64,000 nucleotides of DNA, from contig NC_088331.1 in NCBI RefSeq assembly GCF_036884655.1, positions 13,057,001 through 13,121,000 on the forward strand. Direction: 5' to 3'. This DNA comes from Musa acuminata AAA Group (Eukaryota; Streptophyta; Magnoliopsida; Zingiberales; Musaceae). This document shows positions 24,283 through 36,422 of the stretch, piece after piece. The notes beneath the pieces were generated by a model that had not been told where the DNA came from, searched no databases, and saw only the letters and a program-made list of their open reading frames with translations. The stretch's first letter is position 1. Every line of letters begins with the position of its first letter. A program made the translations under genes and the position numbers.

Positions 24283-25752
24283 GCTGAACTAGTAGCTATT
24301 TCTATTCCTATTTGTGAGACTTTGGAAGTTATCAGAAGGGAATGGTCAAATAATCCTGAGATCTAAAACATCATTAAAAAATTAGAAGAAGCCCTAGGTT
24401 CGGTCTCAAATTATAGTTGGGATTCGGTGGACTTGCGCTATAAAGGCTGAATAGTGGTTGCCCCACATTCTTATTGCCAAGCAATAATTCTGAAGGAGTT
24501 CCATTCATCACCAATTGTTGGTCACTCGGGATTTCTACGTACTTATAAGCGAGTTCGATAACTTTTTTACTAGAAAGGTATGAAAAAATTTATCAAGAAA
24601 TTTGTTACTGAATGTGATGTTTGCCAACGTCACAAAAGTGAGACAGTAGCCACCCCAAGCTTACTACAACCCCTCCCTATTCCTGATGCTACTTGGACCG
24701 ACATATCTATGGATTTCATTGACAGTCTCCCATCATCTCAAGGAAAGAGTACTATACTTATAGTCGTGGATAGACTTACAAAGTATGCGTATTTCTGTGC
24801 TTTACGACATCCTTATACTGCTGCAAGTGTTGCTCGTATTTTTGTGGAAAATATAGCTAAATTGCATGGGAGTCCTCGTTCCATTGTTAGTGACAGAGAC
24901 AAGATTTTTACTAGCTCCTTCTGGACAGAACTTTTTCGTTTACAAGGTACTCAACTGAATATGAGCATTGCTTATCATTTGCAAATAGATGGGCAAACTG
25001 AAGTGGTAAATAGGTGCCTAGAAAATTACCTCTGATATTTTACTAGTGACAAGCCGAAGGAATGGGTCAAATGGCTTCCCTAGGCAGAGTGATGGTATAA
25101 TACCTCTTACCATTCTTTAATTAAAATAACTCCATTTGAAGCAGCTTATGGCCAACCCCCACCTACAATTACAAAGTATGTACCCGGTTCTTCTAAAGTT
25201 GATCAAGTGGACAAGGAATTGATGGATAGAAATAAGATTATTCAGCTTTTAAAGGATAACCTCACAGCCGCACAAGCAAGAATGAAACAACAAGCTGATA
25301 AACACCAAAGTGAACGAGAATTTACTATGGGTGATTGGGTTTTCCTTCGTCTTCAACCCTACAAGCAAACTTCCATAAATGTCCGATCTTCCATGTAGCT
25401 ATCTCATTGGTTTTTTGGGCCTTATAAGGTATTAGAACGCATTGGACCAGTGGCCTACCACTTGGATTTGCCTGCTAGCTCTAAAATACATCCAGTCTTT
25501 TATGTTGCATGCCTTAAAAGGAAATTGGGTGAAGATACAATAGTGCAGTGCCATTTGCTGGACACTTCTACTACTGGGGAAGTTCAAGCTCAACCACAAG
25601 TCATACTTGATCGACGAGTTGCAATGTACTGCAGATATCCTATAACTGAAGTGCTGGTGCAATGGGCCAACTTACCAAAGGAAGATGCCACTTGGGAGTC
25701 CTACAACATGCTAAAGGAGAAGTTTCCAGAATTTGATGCTGCTCAGCCTTGA
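24283..25752 (+). pseudogene. GYP-I integrase with chromo-like C-terminus
   Basis: It inserts the DNA copy in active relatives. A zinc-binding H-H-C-C module lies around 24500-24640 (CDVCQRHK). The DDE core has MDFIDSLP (first Asp), VSDRDKIFTSSFW (second Asp) and GQTEVVNRCLENY (Glu) within 24580-25035. Stops follow at 25033 and about 25080. The C-terminal domain has HQSEREFTMGDWVFLRLQPY (25300-25370) and VAYHLDLPASSKIHPVFYVACLK. A chromodomain-like end VLVQWANLPKEDATWESYNM lies near 25650-25715. The frame stops at 25750. Confidence 0.9.
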
Positions 25753-25781
25753 GGACAAGGCTGAATTGAAGGAGGCAGGAT

Positions 25782-26037
25782 TGTTAGGATCCTTTTATTT
25801 TCTGTGCTTTTCTTTTATTTTCTGCATATTTATTAAGTCTGTTTAGTTTAGCTAAAGTCGGAACTCTATAAATAGGGATGTAACTGTTTCTTTTCGATCA
25901 TCTATGAAAAATATTATTATCTTTTGATAAACCCTAGGAGGCCGATCCCCTCGAAGCGATCAAGGAGGCCGATCCCCTCGAAGTGATCATCTCCTTTCTT
26001 TTCTTCTTTTTTACGATAAGACTTTAGGGTCTTATCA
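25782..26037 (+). mobile_element. GYP-I 3' LTR
   Basis: 256 bases, preceded by the purine tract GAAGGAGGCAGGAT (25768-25781). TATA box at 25867-25874. It carries two copies of the word GGAGGCCGATCCCCTCGAAG, where the 5' LTR has one. Confidence 0.92.
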
Positions 26038-26042
26038 AAAAA

Positions 26043-26313
26043 GTCCAAATAAGGTGTGCAAATTGCTTAGGTCCATCTATAGACTGAAGCAAGTTTCCCA
26101 AAGTTAGAACATAAGATTTAATGAGGTGATCAGATCTTATGACTTCGTTAAGAATAAAGATGAACCTTGTGTGTACAGGAAGATAAGTGGGAGCACTATC
26201 ACCTTATATGTGGATAACATCCTAAACATTATGAATGATATAGGAATGCTCTCCATAGTAAATGCTTGACTATCTAGACACTTCTCCATGAAGGACTTAG
26301 GGGAAGCATCCTA
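26043..26313 (+). pseudogene. COP-K RT segment 2
   Basis: Copia RT continuing from 20780: SIYRLKQ-type block, FNEVIRSYDF, NKDEPCVYRK, then the catalytic motif, which reads YVDN rather than YVDD. The frame has stops, for example near 26265. It ends at TCCTA, where SLE-F is inserted, and resumes at 56848. Confidence 0.88.
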
Positions 26314-27818
26314 TGTTGAATCTCGGATTTTTATGATGAAACTAATTGATTGAGTTTAGATGTTTAACTGCATTTTGAGTGATGCAGGTCTACTCGATCA
26401 GGATTAGACAGTTAACGCAGGAGGAATTGATGTTGCGCCGGAGGAGATCACATCAAGATATTGGATGCTAGAAGGCTTCGGACGTCGGGCATCGGGAAAA
26501 GGAGAGCGAAATTGCGCCAAGGATATCGGGGTTGCGGAGGTCAACCGTCGATTAGGCAACAAGCCGCAAGAGAGGACGATGCACCGATGAATCGGATGAA
26601 GCGCCAACCAATGACGTGTCGGACAACAGAATGTCAATTCGCGTTGTAATAATTGTCTAGATCGGAGTAGAGTTTTAGCTTGTGTGTGCAGGATTAACTA
26701 CGATAACGACGAAGACATAAAGCAAAACAAAGTGTCGGAGTCAAGCACGAAGGATTCATTGCGAGTTTGAGAGTTCGACGGAAGTCCGAAGGTTCGTCGG
26801 GAATGCTGCCGGAACTAGCCGAGAATGAGTAGGGAGCTTGCCGAAGGGTTATTCAGAAGCTCACCGGAAGGTTCGTTGTAAGTTCGCGGAGCTCACCGAG
26901 AAAGATCAGAGCTTGCCGAAGAAGCTTGTTGGAACTCGTCAAGATCAAATCGTGAAGTCTAGGAGCTTGTCGGGAGTCCACAGAATGGTTTCCGAGAGTT
27001 TATCGGAAAACCGTCGGAAGTTCGCCGGAAGAAGTCTTGACTTACGGACTTTGTAATAGCTTAGAAAATATCTTTAAATTCGTAGTTAGCATATTACTTA
27101 GGGTTAGGATTAGGTGTTAATCCTATAAACCAAGTAGGGGCCAATTGGGCTCTAGTTCGGACTGGTTTGGGCCAATTTTGGAGCCCAACCAGTGAGCTGA
27201 AATAGTGTAGGCGGTGGCACCGCCTAGCACCCGAGACCCAAGCGGTGGCACCGCCGACATCGGGAACCAAAGAGAATTCAAATTTTGGAGCCCAAATTTG
27301 AATCCTCTTGAGGCCTATAAATACCCCTCAAATCTCAACTGAGACAACAACCTTTTGAAAAGCAATAGTTTGAGTTAAGAGCCTTAGAATAGTCTTTATA
27401 ATCCTTGTTTTTCATATTGCTTAAGTGTTCACCTCCGCCCATCTTGTTGAAAAGAATTGTAAGAGTGTGAACCACTTGTAAATGTTATAAGAGGGGTATT
27501 AGTCCTTCCCCTACAAGAAATTTGCTAGTGGAAGTTGAAAGCCTCTTCGAAGAAGGCTTCGCAAGTGGATGTAGGTCATTTTGACCAAACAACTTTAAAA
27601 ACTGCTGCGTTATCTGGTTTGCATCCTACTCTTGCCATTTACATACTGCAAACTTCTCTACTTAGTTACTACGCTTCCATACGTTTCTAAGTTATCAAGC
27701 TTCTAAAATCGGTTTCCATTGATATTGCTTTTCATCATACGAAAGATTTATCAAAACCAAAGTTTTAATCCGCTGCACTAATTCACCCCCCCCTCTTAGT
27801 GCCGCTCCGATCCTAACA
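26314..27818 (+). mobile_element. SLE-F LTR1
   Basis: 1505 bases. It has two GGCGGTGGCACCGCC-type modules at about 27205-27260, TATAAATA at 27316-27323, and the C-tract and CCTAACA end. Short ORFs within it follow composition only. Confidence 0.92.
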
Positions 27819-27820
27819 AT

Positions 27821-27832
27821 TAGTATCAGAGC
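27821..27832 (+). other. SLE-F primer binding site, internal 1
   Basis: TAGTATCAGAGC, one base from the initiator-Met primer site, two bases after LTR1. The second internal region has the same variant at 50810-50821. Confidence 0.85.
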
Positions 27833-27868
27833 CACGGTTTTCTACTTTGGTTTAACACCCAAATAGAA

Positions 27869-28741
27869 ATGGCTCTTTATGGCTTTTAAGAGGGTCACTC
27901 TCTTATTCGTCCTCCCTTTTTCAATGGGATGGACTATACTTGTTAGATAACTCAAATGAGAGTTTTCTTACTTTCTTTGGATTTGAAGAAGAAGATTGGA
28001 ATTATTTGGAGAAGAAGATGTTTTCTCTAAATGCAAAGGCTATGAATGCCTTATATTGTGCACTTGACAAAAATAAATTTAATCGTGTTTCGATGTGTGA
28101 CTCGACTTTTGATATTTGGAGAACTCTAGAGGTCACTCATGAAGGCACTAGACGAGTGAAAGAGTCCAAAATCAATATTATTGTGCATTCTTACGAACTT
28201 TTCCGGATGAAACAAAGTGAGTCCATTGGAGACATGTACACCTGTTTCACGGATGTCATCAATGGACTCAAAGCTCTTGGTAAAAGTTTTTCTAATTTTG
28301 AACTAGTCACTAAAATCTTAAGACCCCTTCCAAAAAGTTGGGATCCAAAAGTTACGGCCATTCAAGAGGCCAAGGACCTTAAAACATTCCCTCTCGAAGA
28401 ACTTATTGGGTCTCTAATGACCTACGAAATGAACAATGTGACAAAAAGGAAACTCGAGAATAACCTTCTAAAGGACAGGAAGGATTTCAAACATAGAACA
28501 CAAGAAGACCACTCGAGCATAAGCTCAAGTGATGATGAACTTAAACTACAAATGAAACAAAAATAAAAATAAAAAAAGAATGGAACTACCTACTTTGAAC
28601 GCAAGAAGAATAAAAATTGGGATGAATTTAGCTCTTCCGAAGACGAGGAGAAAATCAAGAAAGGCGAGGTGGCAAACTACGCCTCAACCACTTCCAACAA
28701 TGAGGTAATCGAAATCCCCCTAATTTATTTCGAAATTACAT
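27869..28741 (+). pseudogene. gag: SLE-F gag pseudogene, internal 1
   Basis: UBN2-type gag starting MALYGF at 27869, then a stop at once (CAA to TAA compared with internal 2). Compared with internal 2 about 75-80 bases are missing near 27990. The middle is open from 27940 to 28566: NALYCALDK, FDIWRTLE, IGDMYTCFTDVINGLKALGK and LIGSLMTYEM blocks. Stops at 28564 and just after. The tail ends IPLIYFEIT before 28741. No zinc knuckle: a CFE-like residue run is followed directly by the acidic SSSEDEEK tail. Confidence 0.88.
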
Positions 28742-31700
28742 AATACTTTCATGAGTTATTTTTAATTTAGTTTAGGATTAATTTTCTTGAAAATTACATG
28801 TGTTATGTTAATGCAATAAAATGTTAGATATAAATCTAATGCTTATACACCTAGTAAGATTAATCTTATGTATGTGCTTGAGAAGCAAGAATGTGTATTT
28901 TGACGATTTCTATATTGATTTTCAATGACGATGCATGACTTTTGAAAGGAAGGCTTGATGATTTTTTTATGAACCTTGTCTTTGGTTTTCAAACATGATG
29001 TATGGTTTTGACATATGAACAAAATTTGAGCATGCTAAGACAAAGTCAATCATATAAATTAAAACTAAAGAAGTTTTAGTTATCTATAAGAATCATTCAA
29101 AATTATGTTCAATAAAAATTCAAAATGATGGAATGAAAATATTAAAATTTTTAATACCATTTTATGCATGAGATTTTAAAAGTTATACATAATGATCTTG
29201 ATGGTTGTTATGAAGAAATTTATTTTTCGATCCTAAATGATTGATGATATATATATATATATATATTTGGCACAAAAAGGACAAAGGCATGCTTATATTA
29301 AATAACTAAATAGATAAAAGTATTTTTCTTGAAAATTCTTGGTTTGATGAATCTATTTGATCATCTTTTTATGAATATCTTGAAAATGATTTTGATTTGA
29401 TGATTTGAATTTGAATGAGTTTTATCTTGATTTTTCAAGATTTATAACTTGAGATTTACTCTATAAAAATCAAGATCTTGTATCCTCAATGTTCCTTTTT
29501 AGCATCTATTATCCAAATTAATTATGATTGGTATCATTGCTATATCTCTTCTTATCGTGCACTAAAGAGAAAATTTTCCTAAATGAATCGTGATATTTCA
29601 GAACCACAATTCTTTTTTTGATTCATAATGAATTGAGAAATTTTATATGCTTGAATTAATATCTTATTCTAAGATTGAATGAATTTTATCTACATCATGA
29701 TCTCCTAAGATTTTTCCTTGATTATTTAAGAGGAGATTTTTCAAAACAAAACGTGTCTTCTATTATTATTTTTTCATGATATGATTTTTATGCAATTTCT
29801 TGTACTCATGAAATATTTATCTCATCACCCAATAACTCTTCTTGATATTCCTTATGCGATGAAACAAAATAATGCATGAAATTCAAATAAGAAGTTAATG
29901 ATCATGCATGATAGGATATAATGAATTTTGACATTTAGATACTATCATTTGAATAGCTATGATCATGTTGCCAAAATGATTTATCATGAATGCTTGAATA
30001 TCATGTATGATATGCCGATATTGATGATTGAGTTATTTGTATCATGCATGAAAAATAAAAGATATAGTTTTGAAATTGTGCATGTTCGAATATGAAAATA
30101 TGATGATGCATAATGATGAAATTGTGTAATGAAAATATTAAACATTTTGTAACCATGTTTTAGTGTCATGCATAATGATCATGCATAATAAATTTTAAAA
30201 TTATGCATGATGAATCTTGCGATTTACGGATTATTGATTTTTACTATAATGGAAGTGCCTTATTAATCTTTGTTGTAATAAATCTTACACTTTTGGTTTT
30301 AAACATGATACATGTTTTTATTTGGCATAAATGAAATAAAATCATATGAATTGAAACAATCGAAAAGAGGAAAATATTCTTGAAAATTATTTTGCTCAAT
30401 CTTATTTTGATGAATCTATTTGTATCATCTTTGTAAATCTCTTGGATTTTGATAATGATTTTGATGATTTAAATTTGAATAAATTTTTATCGAAATCACG
30501 ATCTTGATCTCTTGAAATTTATAACATGAAATCCTTTATGAATCAAGATTGTTTTCTATTTAAAAAAGAGATTTGTGAACCAAGAATGTTTTAGTATTTA
30601 TGATCTTGATAATTATGTTTTAAAACTTTATGTAAACCAAGAATGTTCATCATGATTCTCTCTTTGAATATTTAAAGAGGAGAACGTTCTAGATGAATCA
30701 TGATTTTGATGATTGAATATTTGATGTGCATGAATTGAGATCTTGCTCTCCTACTATTCTTTTTGCTATTCACCAAAAGGAAGACTAATTCTAATAAACC
30801 ATGATATGCTATATGAATTTTATTGTAATCATGAAGTAATATCTCATCACTAATTTTTGTTTATATTCCTTCATGTGATGATATGAATGTATGAAACATT
30901 TATGATTTGCAATGATGTATGCAATACTTGTGCTTTCTAATTATGATGTGATGTATTACATAAGATGTAATCATGATTTAAAATACTATGAGTTGTTGCT
31001 AAAATGATGTATTATAAATATTGATTTAATGATTTGTATCACGAATACTCTAAATGATGAATGTTTGGTATCATGATCAAAATGTTGACAAATAGTTAAA
31101 AATTTTAGTATTATGTATGATATCCTCGTAATGTTGATCGATTTATTCAATATCATGCATGAATGAATATAAGGTTTTTGAAAATGTGCATATTCTAATT
31201 TGAAAATATGATGATGCACAAATTAGATTGATACTTATCTTTGTCATAATTGATGTAAAGGGGTTTTCCCTTCTTTTTGACAATGACAAAGGGGGAGATA
31301 GCTAGCTTGCACAAGTCAAGAAGATGCAAAAACTTGATTGCTAGCTTGCCTATCTTAAGTAACAAAGATTGCTAACTTGCTTATTTCAAGCAAAAGTTGT
31401 CTTCTTAAGCATCACTATCTTGCCTATCTCAAGAAGCAAGACTTGCAACCTGCACATTACAATAGGAAGCAAGAATCGATAACTTACACACTTCAATAAG
31501 AAAGCTATCTTGTATTTGCTTTCGAAATTTTTGCTAGTTTGTATGTTGCAAAACTTGCTCACTTTTTCAAACACTTTGCTAGCTTGTACTTTGTAAAGGA
31601 AGTGAAAATAGCACTTCTCAAAATAGAAGAAAGAACTTATTATCTTGAACATCACAAAAATTTGCTACCTTGCATGATGTAAAATTTGCTAAGATCACTA

Positions 31701-32261
31701 TCTCAAAAGAGTTGCTATCTCAAAAAAGGGCAAATGTGCCATCTTGCCTATCTCAAAATACAAAACATGCTATGGAATCAAAATTGCTAGCTCAAACATT
31801 GCAAAGGAAGCAAAAATTTGCCAGCTTGCAACTTGCATATCATGAAAATTGCTAGCTTGTAGTCTAAAGAGAAGCAATTTGTTGTTATCTCAAGAAAAGC
31901 AAACATGCTAAACTTACACATCTTTAATTGCTAGATTGTATGACTATAAAATTTGATACTATTTTTTTCATGCGATGTATGGAACTTTTTTCTCTAAACA
32001 CATAAGAGTAGGAACTTCTCCTTTTTGTTGATGACAAAGGGGGAGAAGTATATTGATGACTTCATGCATTAAATTGAATATTTTATATATTTGCATGATG
32101 GTTTAAATGTTTATCAGAACATGTGATGAATGTTGCATGGATTTGGGATAATCCAAGTGTTCTATCAATGGCATATTGATAGGGGGAGTTTGGTTAAACT
32201 CCGGGGAGTTAAGGTTAACTTCGTTAGTCATCAAAGTTGTCATCATAAAAAAGGGGGAGAT
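28742..32261 (+). other. SLE-F non-coding region, internal 1
   Basis: About 3.5 kb of AT-rich DNA with no credible ORF. Short AT repeat near 29248-29270. The distal part holds a first polypurine hairpin (about 31265-31298), GCTAGCTTGCA repeats (31296-31965), a second polypurine hairpin (about 32012-32047) and the true PPT (32247-32261). It also holds the phrase ATTGATAGGGGGAGTTTGG near 32177, typical of SLE 3' ends. Confidence 0.75.
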
Positions 32262-33338
32262 TGTTGAATCTCGGATTTTGATGATGAAACTAATTGATTG
32301 AGTTTAGATGTTTAACTGCATTTTGAGTGATGCAGGTCTACTCGATCAGGATTAGACAGTTAACGCAGGAGGAATTGACGTTGCGCCGGAGGAGATCACA
32401 TCAAGATATTGGACGGTAGATGGCTTCAGACGTCGGGCATCGGGCCAAGGAGAGCGAAATTGCGCCAAGGATATCGAGGTTGCGGAGGTAAACCGTTGAT
32501 TAGGCAACAAGCCGCAAGAGAGGACGATGCACCGATGAATCGGACGAAGCGCCAACCAATGATGTGCCGGACAACAGAATGTCAATTCGCGTTGTAATAA
32601 TTGTCTAGATCGGAGTAGAGTTTTAGCTTGTGTGTGCAGGATTAACTTTGATAACGACGAAGACATAAAGCAAAACAAAGTGTCGGAGTCAAGCACGAAG
32701 GATTCATTGCGAGTTTGAGAGTTCGACGGAAGATCGAAGGTTCGTCAGGAATGCTGCCGGAACTAGCCGAGAATGAGTAGGGAGCTTGCCGAAGGGTTTT
32801 TCGGAAGCTCGCCGGAAGGTTCGTTGGAAGTTCGCGGAGCTCACCGAGAAAGATCGGAGCTTGCCAAAGAAGCTCGTTGGAACTCGTCAAGATCAAATCG
32901 TGAAGTCTAGGAGCTTGCCGGGAGTCCGCAGAATGGTTTCCGAGAGTTTATCGGAAAATCGTCGGAAGTTCGTCGGAAGCTCGCCGGAAGAAGTCTTGAC
33001 TTACGGACTTTTAATAGCTTAGAAAATGTCTTTAAATTCGTAGTTAGCATGTTACTTAGGGTTAGGATTAGGTGTTTATCCTATAAACCAAGTAGGGGCC
33101 AATTGGGCTCTAGTTCGGACTGGTTTGGGCCAATTTTGGAGCCCAACCAGTGAGCTGAAATAGTGTAGGCGGTGGCACCGCCTAGCACCCGAGAGCCAGG
33201 CGGTGGCACCGCCCAGCACCCGATAGCTGGGCGGTGGCATCGCCAGCATCGGGAACCAAAGAGAATCCAAAATTTTGGAGCCCAAATTTGAATCCTCTTA
33301 AGGCCTATAAATACCCCTCAAATCTCAACTGAGACAAC
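32262..33338 (+). mobile_element. SLE-F LTR2, left part
   Basis: Starts TGTTGAATCTCGG. Three GC dyad modules at about 33165-33250, one more than LTR1. TATAAATA at 33306-33313. It stops after GACAAC, where SLE-G is inserted, and resumes at 50333. It serves both as 3' LTR of internal 1 and 5' LTR of internal 2. Confidence 0.92.
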
Positions 33339-34965
33339 TGTTGAATCTCGTATTTTGATGATGAAACTACTTGATATATGTTTATGATTTAATCTGCGTT
33401 TTGAGTGACACAGGATGCCTCGATCAGGATGAGACAATTAAAGCAGGAAAATCATGTTGTGCCGGAGGAACATGTCAGAAGATTGGACGTCGGGCCGGTG
33501 GATCGGTCGACGTATCGACAGAAGGCTTCGAGTCGTGGACTCGGGCATCGGGCCAAGAAGAGCGGGTATTGTGCCAAGGATATCGGAGTTGCGGAGTCAA
33601 CTGGCCGATTGGCAATAGGCTATAGGAAAGGACGATGCGCTGAAGAATCGGACGAACCGTCGAGGGACCAATGACATGCCGGACAACTTGGTTAATTACT
33701 TAGGATTAATTGTCTCGATCGAAGTTTTTGTTTTGAGTGTGCAGGATTAACTACGATGGAAGAAAGACATGCAGCAGGAGTTGCGCCGGAGTCATGATAA
33801 TGATCACGTTGGGAGTTTGAGAGCTCGACGGAAGTTCAGACAGTCGTTGGAGGTAGCACCGCTTCTGTTAAGAGGTAGCACCGCTAGAGCTCAAGTTTCG
33901 AGCTCTGCCAGGCAGTGCAACCTCCCCAGTCAAGCGGTGCAAATGCCTGAGCTTGGTCTTCGAGCTCTGGCAGAGAGGTGCAACCGCCCCTGACAGAGGT
34001 GGCACCGCCCAGAGGCTCAGTCTTCGAGCTCTGCCAGGCGGTGCAACCGCCCCAGTCAGGAGGTGCAACCGCCTGATCCTGGAATTTCGGGAATTGACAG
34101 ATTTGAGCTCCAAATTTGAACTGGGTTGGGGCCTATAAATACCCCACCCATTCAGCACTGAAAGCACAGAACACACACTCGAAATCTTGCTGTCTTTCTG
34201 TGATTCTTAGAGCTCAAAACTGTTAGTTCTCCTCCTTCTGTTCTTCAAAGTTTGAGTTGTAAAGAGAGGAGAGAAAACTTCTGTAAGGGTTGTCTCCTAA
34301 GCTCACCAAAAGGAGTGAATCTATAAGAGGGTGGTTGGCCTTCGCCTATTGAAGGAAGGTCTCTAGTTGACGTCGGTGACCTCGTCGGTGGAGGAAGCCA
34401 AAAGTGGAGTAGGTCAAGATTGACCGAACTACTCTAAATCTCGGTTTGCATTTCCCTTGAGCATTTTACCTTTACTACAAACTTTTCAATAGCTTACTGC
34501 CCTCTGCGATTTTACGAACGAGTTTCAACGTTCATACGTAAATCTGCGTTTAGACATAAATCTGCGTTTAGACGTAAATATGCGTTTAGACGTAAATCTG
34601 CTTTTTCGGATGATGATCTTATTGCAGATTGTATTTATGTTTTGAGCTGTACAATAGCAGCACACTGCCTTTATACTTCTACTTAAACTGCGTCTTATCT
34701 AATCAAGTGATTTACGAATCGACACTTAGACGTAAATCTATTTCTTCGTACGAACGTCGGATTTCAGTTTGCGCCGATATTCTGGTTTTCATCATAGCTG
34801 CAAACTGCCTGCATAGATTGACTGTAACCTTGCTTAGTATCAACTTTCATACAGAGTTGTCTTTATCGTTCAAACGCAGCTTTCGGTTTTAATCGCAGAA
34901 AGTTTTCCGCTGCACTAATTCACCCCCCCCCCCCCCTCCTCCTCTTAGTGCTCTCGATCCTAACA
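33339..34965 (+). mobile_element. SLE-G 5' LTR
   Basis: 1627 bases, from TGTTGAATCTCG to CCTAACA. TATAAATA at 34134-34141, with dyad modules 33855-34080. About 400 bases present in the 3' LTR are missing at about 33855, mostly one deletion with GGAGGT at both edges. A short 18-base-type repeat (CGTTTAGACGTAAATCTG) occurs at 34535-34605, the same motif that is greatly expanded in SLE-H. Confidence 0.9.
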
Positions 34966-34967
34966 AT

Positions 34968-34979
34968 TGGTATCATAGC
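34968..34979 (+). other. SLE-G primer binding site
   Basis: TGGTATCATAGC, one change from the initiator-Met site, two bases after the 5' LTR. Confidence 0.85.
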
Positions 34980-35015
34980 CTGGTGTTTCTCATTTCGAAT
35001 TTACACCCGAGAGAA

Positions 35016-35864
35016 ATGGCTCTTCAAGAGGGCTTATCGGTTGTTCGTCCACCGTTGTTTAACGGATTGGACTACACTTATTGGAAAACTCGAATGAGAG
35101 TTTTCTTGATTTCTATGAATCTGGATTTATGGAATATCATTGAAAACGATTTTCAACTTCCCACTAAACCGATGAACAAATTGTCGGATTTGGAGAAGAA
35201 GTATTTTTCTTTAAACGCAAAGGCTATGAATGCCTTATTTTGGGCTTTGGACAAAAATGAGTTCAATCGGATTTCTACGTGCGAAACGGCTTTTGACATT
35301 CGGCGAACACTTGAAATCACGCACGAGGGAACTAGTAGAGTCAAAGACTCGAAAGTTAATATTTTATTGCATGATTTTGAGCTTTTTCGAATGCAACCAA
35401 GTGAGACTATAGGTGACATGTACACCCGTTTCATAGATATCGTCAATAGTTTAAGAGCTTTTGGAAAATATTTTTCGAATTTTGAACTCGTAAACAAGAT
35501 TTTGCGTTCTCTCTCTAAGAAGTGGGATTCAAAAGTAACTGCAATACAAGAAGCTAAAAACCTAAATAACTTACCACTTGAAGAACTAATTGGTTCGTTG
35601 ATGACATATGAAATGGTGCACAATGCACATGATGAACATGTTGAACACAATCACCTTCCAATGAACAGGAAGGATTTGGAACTCCGGACAAATGAATACC
35701 ACTTGAGCGATGACTCAAGTGATGAGGACAATGATGAACTTGAACTTCGAACACTAAATCTTAATAAGTTTATTAAACAAAAATCTAAAATAGACAATGA
35801 ACTTGAACGAAGGAAGAGACCAAAGAAGAGGAAGGCAACCAAGGATGAATCAAGAACTTCCTAA
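35016..35864 (+). CDS. gag: SLE-G gag, intact frame without zinc knuckle
   Basis: 282 codons from MALQEGLSVVRPP to a TAA at 35862-35864. This ATG follows the GAGAA leader, as in other SLE gag genes; an upstream in-frame extension has no ATG. Domain order: N-terminal block with DYTYWKTRMRVFLISM (residues about 20-36), NALFWALDKNEFNR, the FDIRRTLEITHEGTSRVK block, IGDMYTRFIDIVNSLR, the LEELIGSLMTYEM block (about 190-203), then an acidic Ser-rich stretch and a very basic tail. These are UBN2-type copia gag features that form virus-like particles in related elements. The CCHC knuckle found in SLE-H is absent and the protein is about half the SLE-H length. It may be a functional short capsid-type protein or simply a young truncated one. 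Confidence 0.85.
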   Translation: MALQEGLSVVRPPLFNGLDYTYWKTRMRVFLISMNLDLWNIIENDFQLPTKPMNKLSDLEKKYFSLNAKAMNALFWALDKNEFNRISTCETAFDIRRTLEITHEGTSRVKDSKVNILLHDFELFRMQPSETIGDMYTRFIDIVNSLRAFGKYFSNFELVNKILRSLSKKWDSKVTAIQEAKNLNNLPLEELIGSLMTYEMVHNAHDEHVEHNHLPMNRKDLELRTNEYHLSDDSSDEDNDELELRTLNLNKFIKQKSKIDNELERRKRPKKRKATKDESRTS

Positions 35865-36334
35865 GGTGAAACAACGAATTGGGCTTTGACAGGCTTCGAC
35901 TACAAGGTAAGTAACTCAACTCTCTTGAATTATTTCAAAATTACATGATGCTCTTCATAATGCATTTTCTTTTTTAATATAGAATTAATTTTCTTGAAAA
36001 TTACATGTTTAAAAAAAAAATATGATGAAAATGCAAAATTTATGATCATGCTAGTAGTTTTGAAAATAATCATGAAAAATACATATTTTATGATAAACAA
36101 ACAAAATGATTTTGATTGAAAATATGAAATCATGCTTGATGATATAATGATGTTTTGATACCATGAGTTTATTCTATGCATGAGATTTTAAAAAATCATG
36201 TTTATTGGTTTGATAATTATAAATTATCGATTTTCATAATAATAACAGTGGCTTTAAAAATTGATGCATGTTTTCATTTGACATAAATGAAAAGGCAAGC
36301 TAACATGAAATCGATCACTTAAAATGAAACACTT

Positions 36335-36422
<88 letters not shown>

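Larger units (their letters stand above)
20781..26037 (+). mobile_element. GYP-I: Ty3/gypsy chromovirus, 5.26 kb
   Basis: Complete in structure: 5' LTR 20781-21011, Met-tRNA primer site, gag, protease, RT, RNase H, integrase, chromo-like C-terminus, PPT, 3' LTR 25782-26037. A runs lie on both sides (20776-20780 and 26038-26042), fitting an AAAAA target duplication in COP-K RT, whose reading resumes at 26043. Small LTRs (231 and 256 bp) and a chromodomain-like tail suggest the Reina group of chromoviruses. Many stops show it is inactive. Confidence 0.9.
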
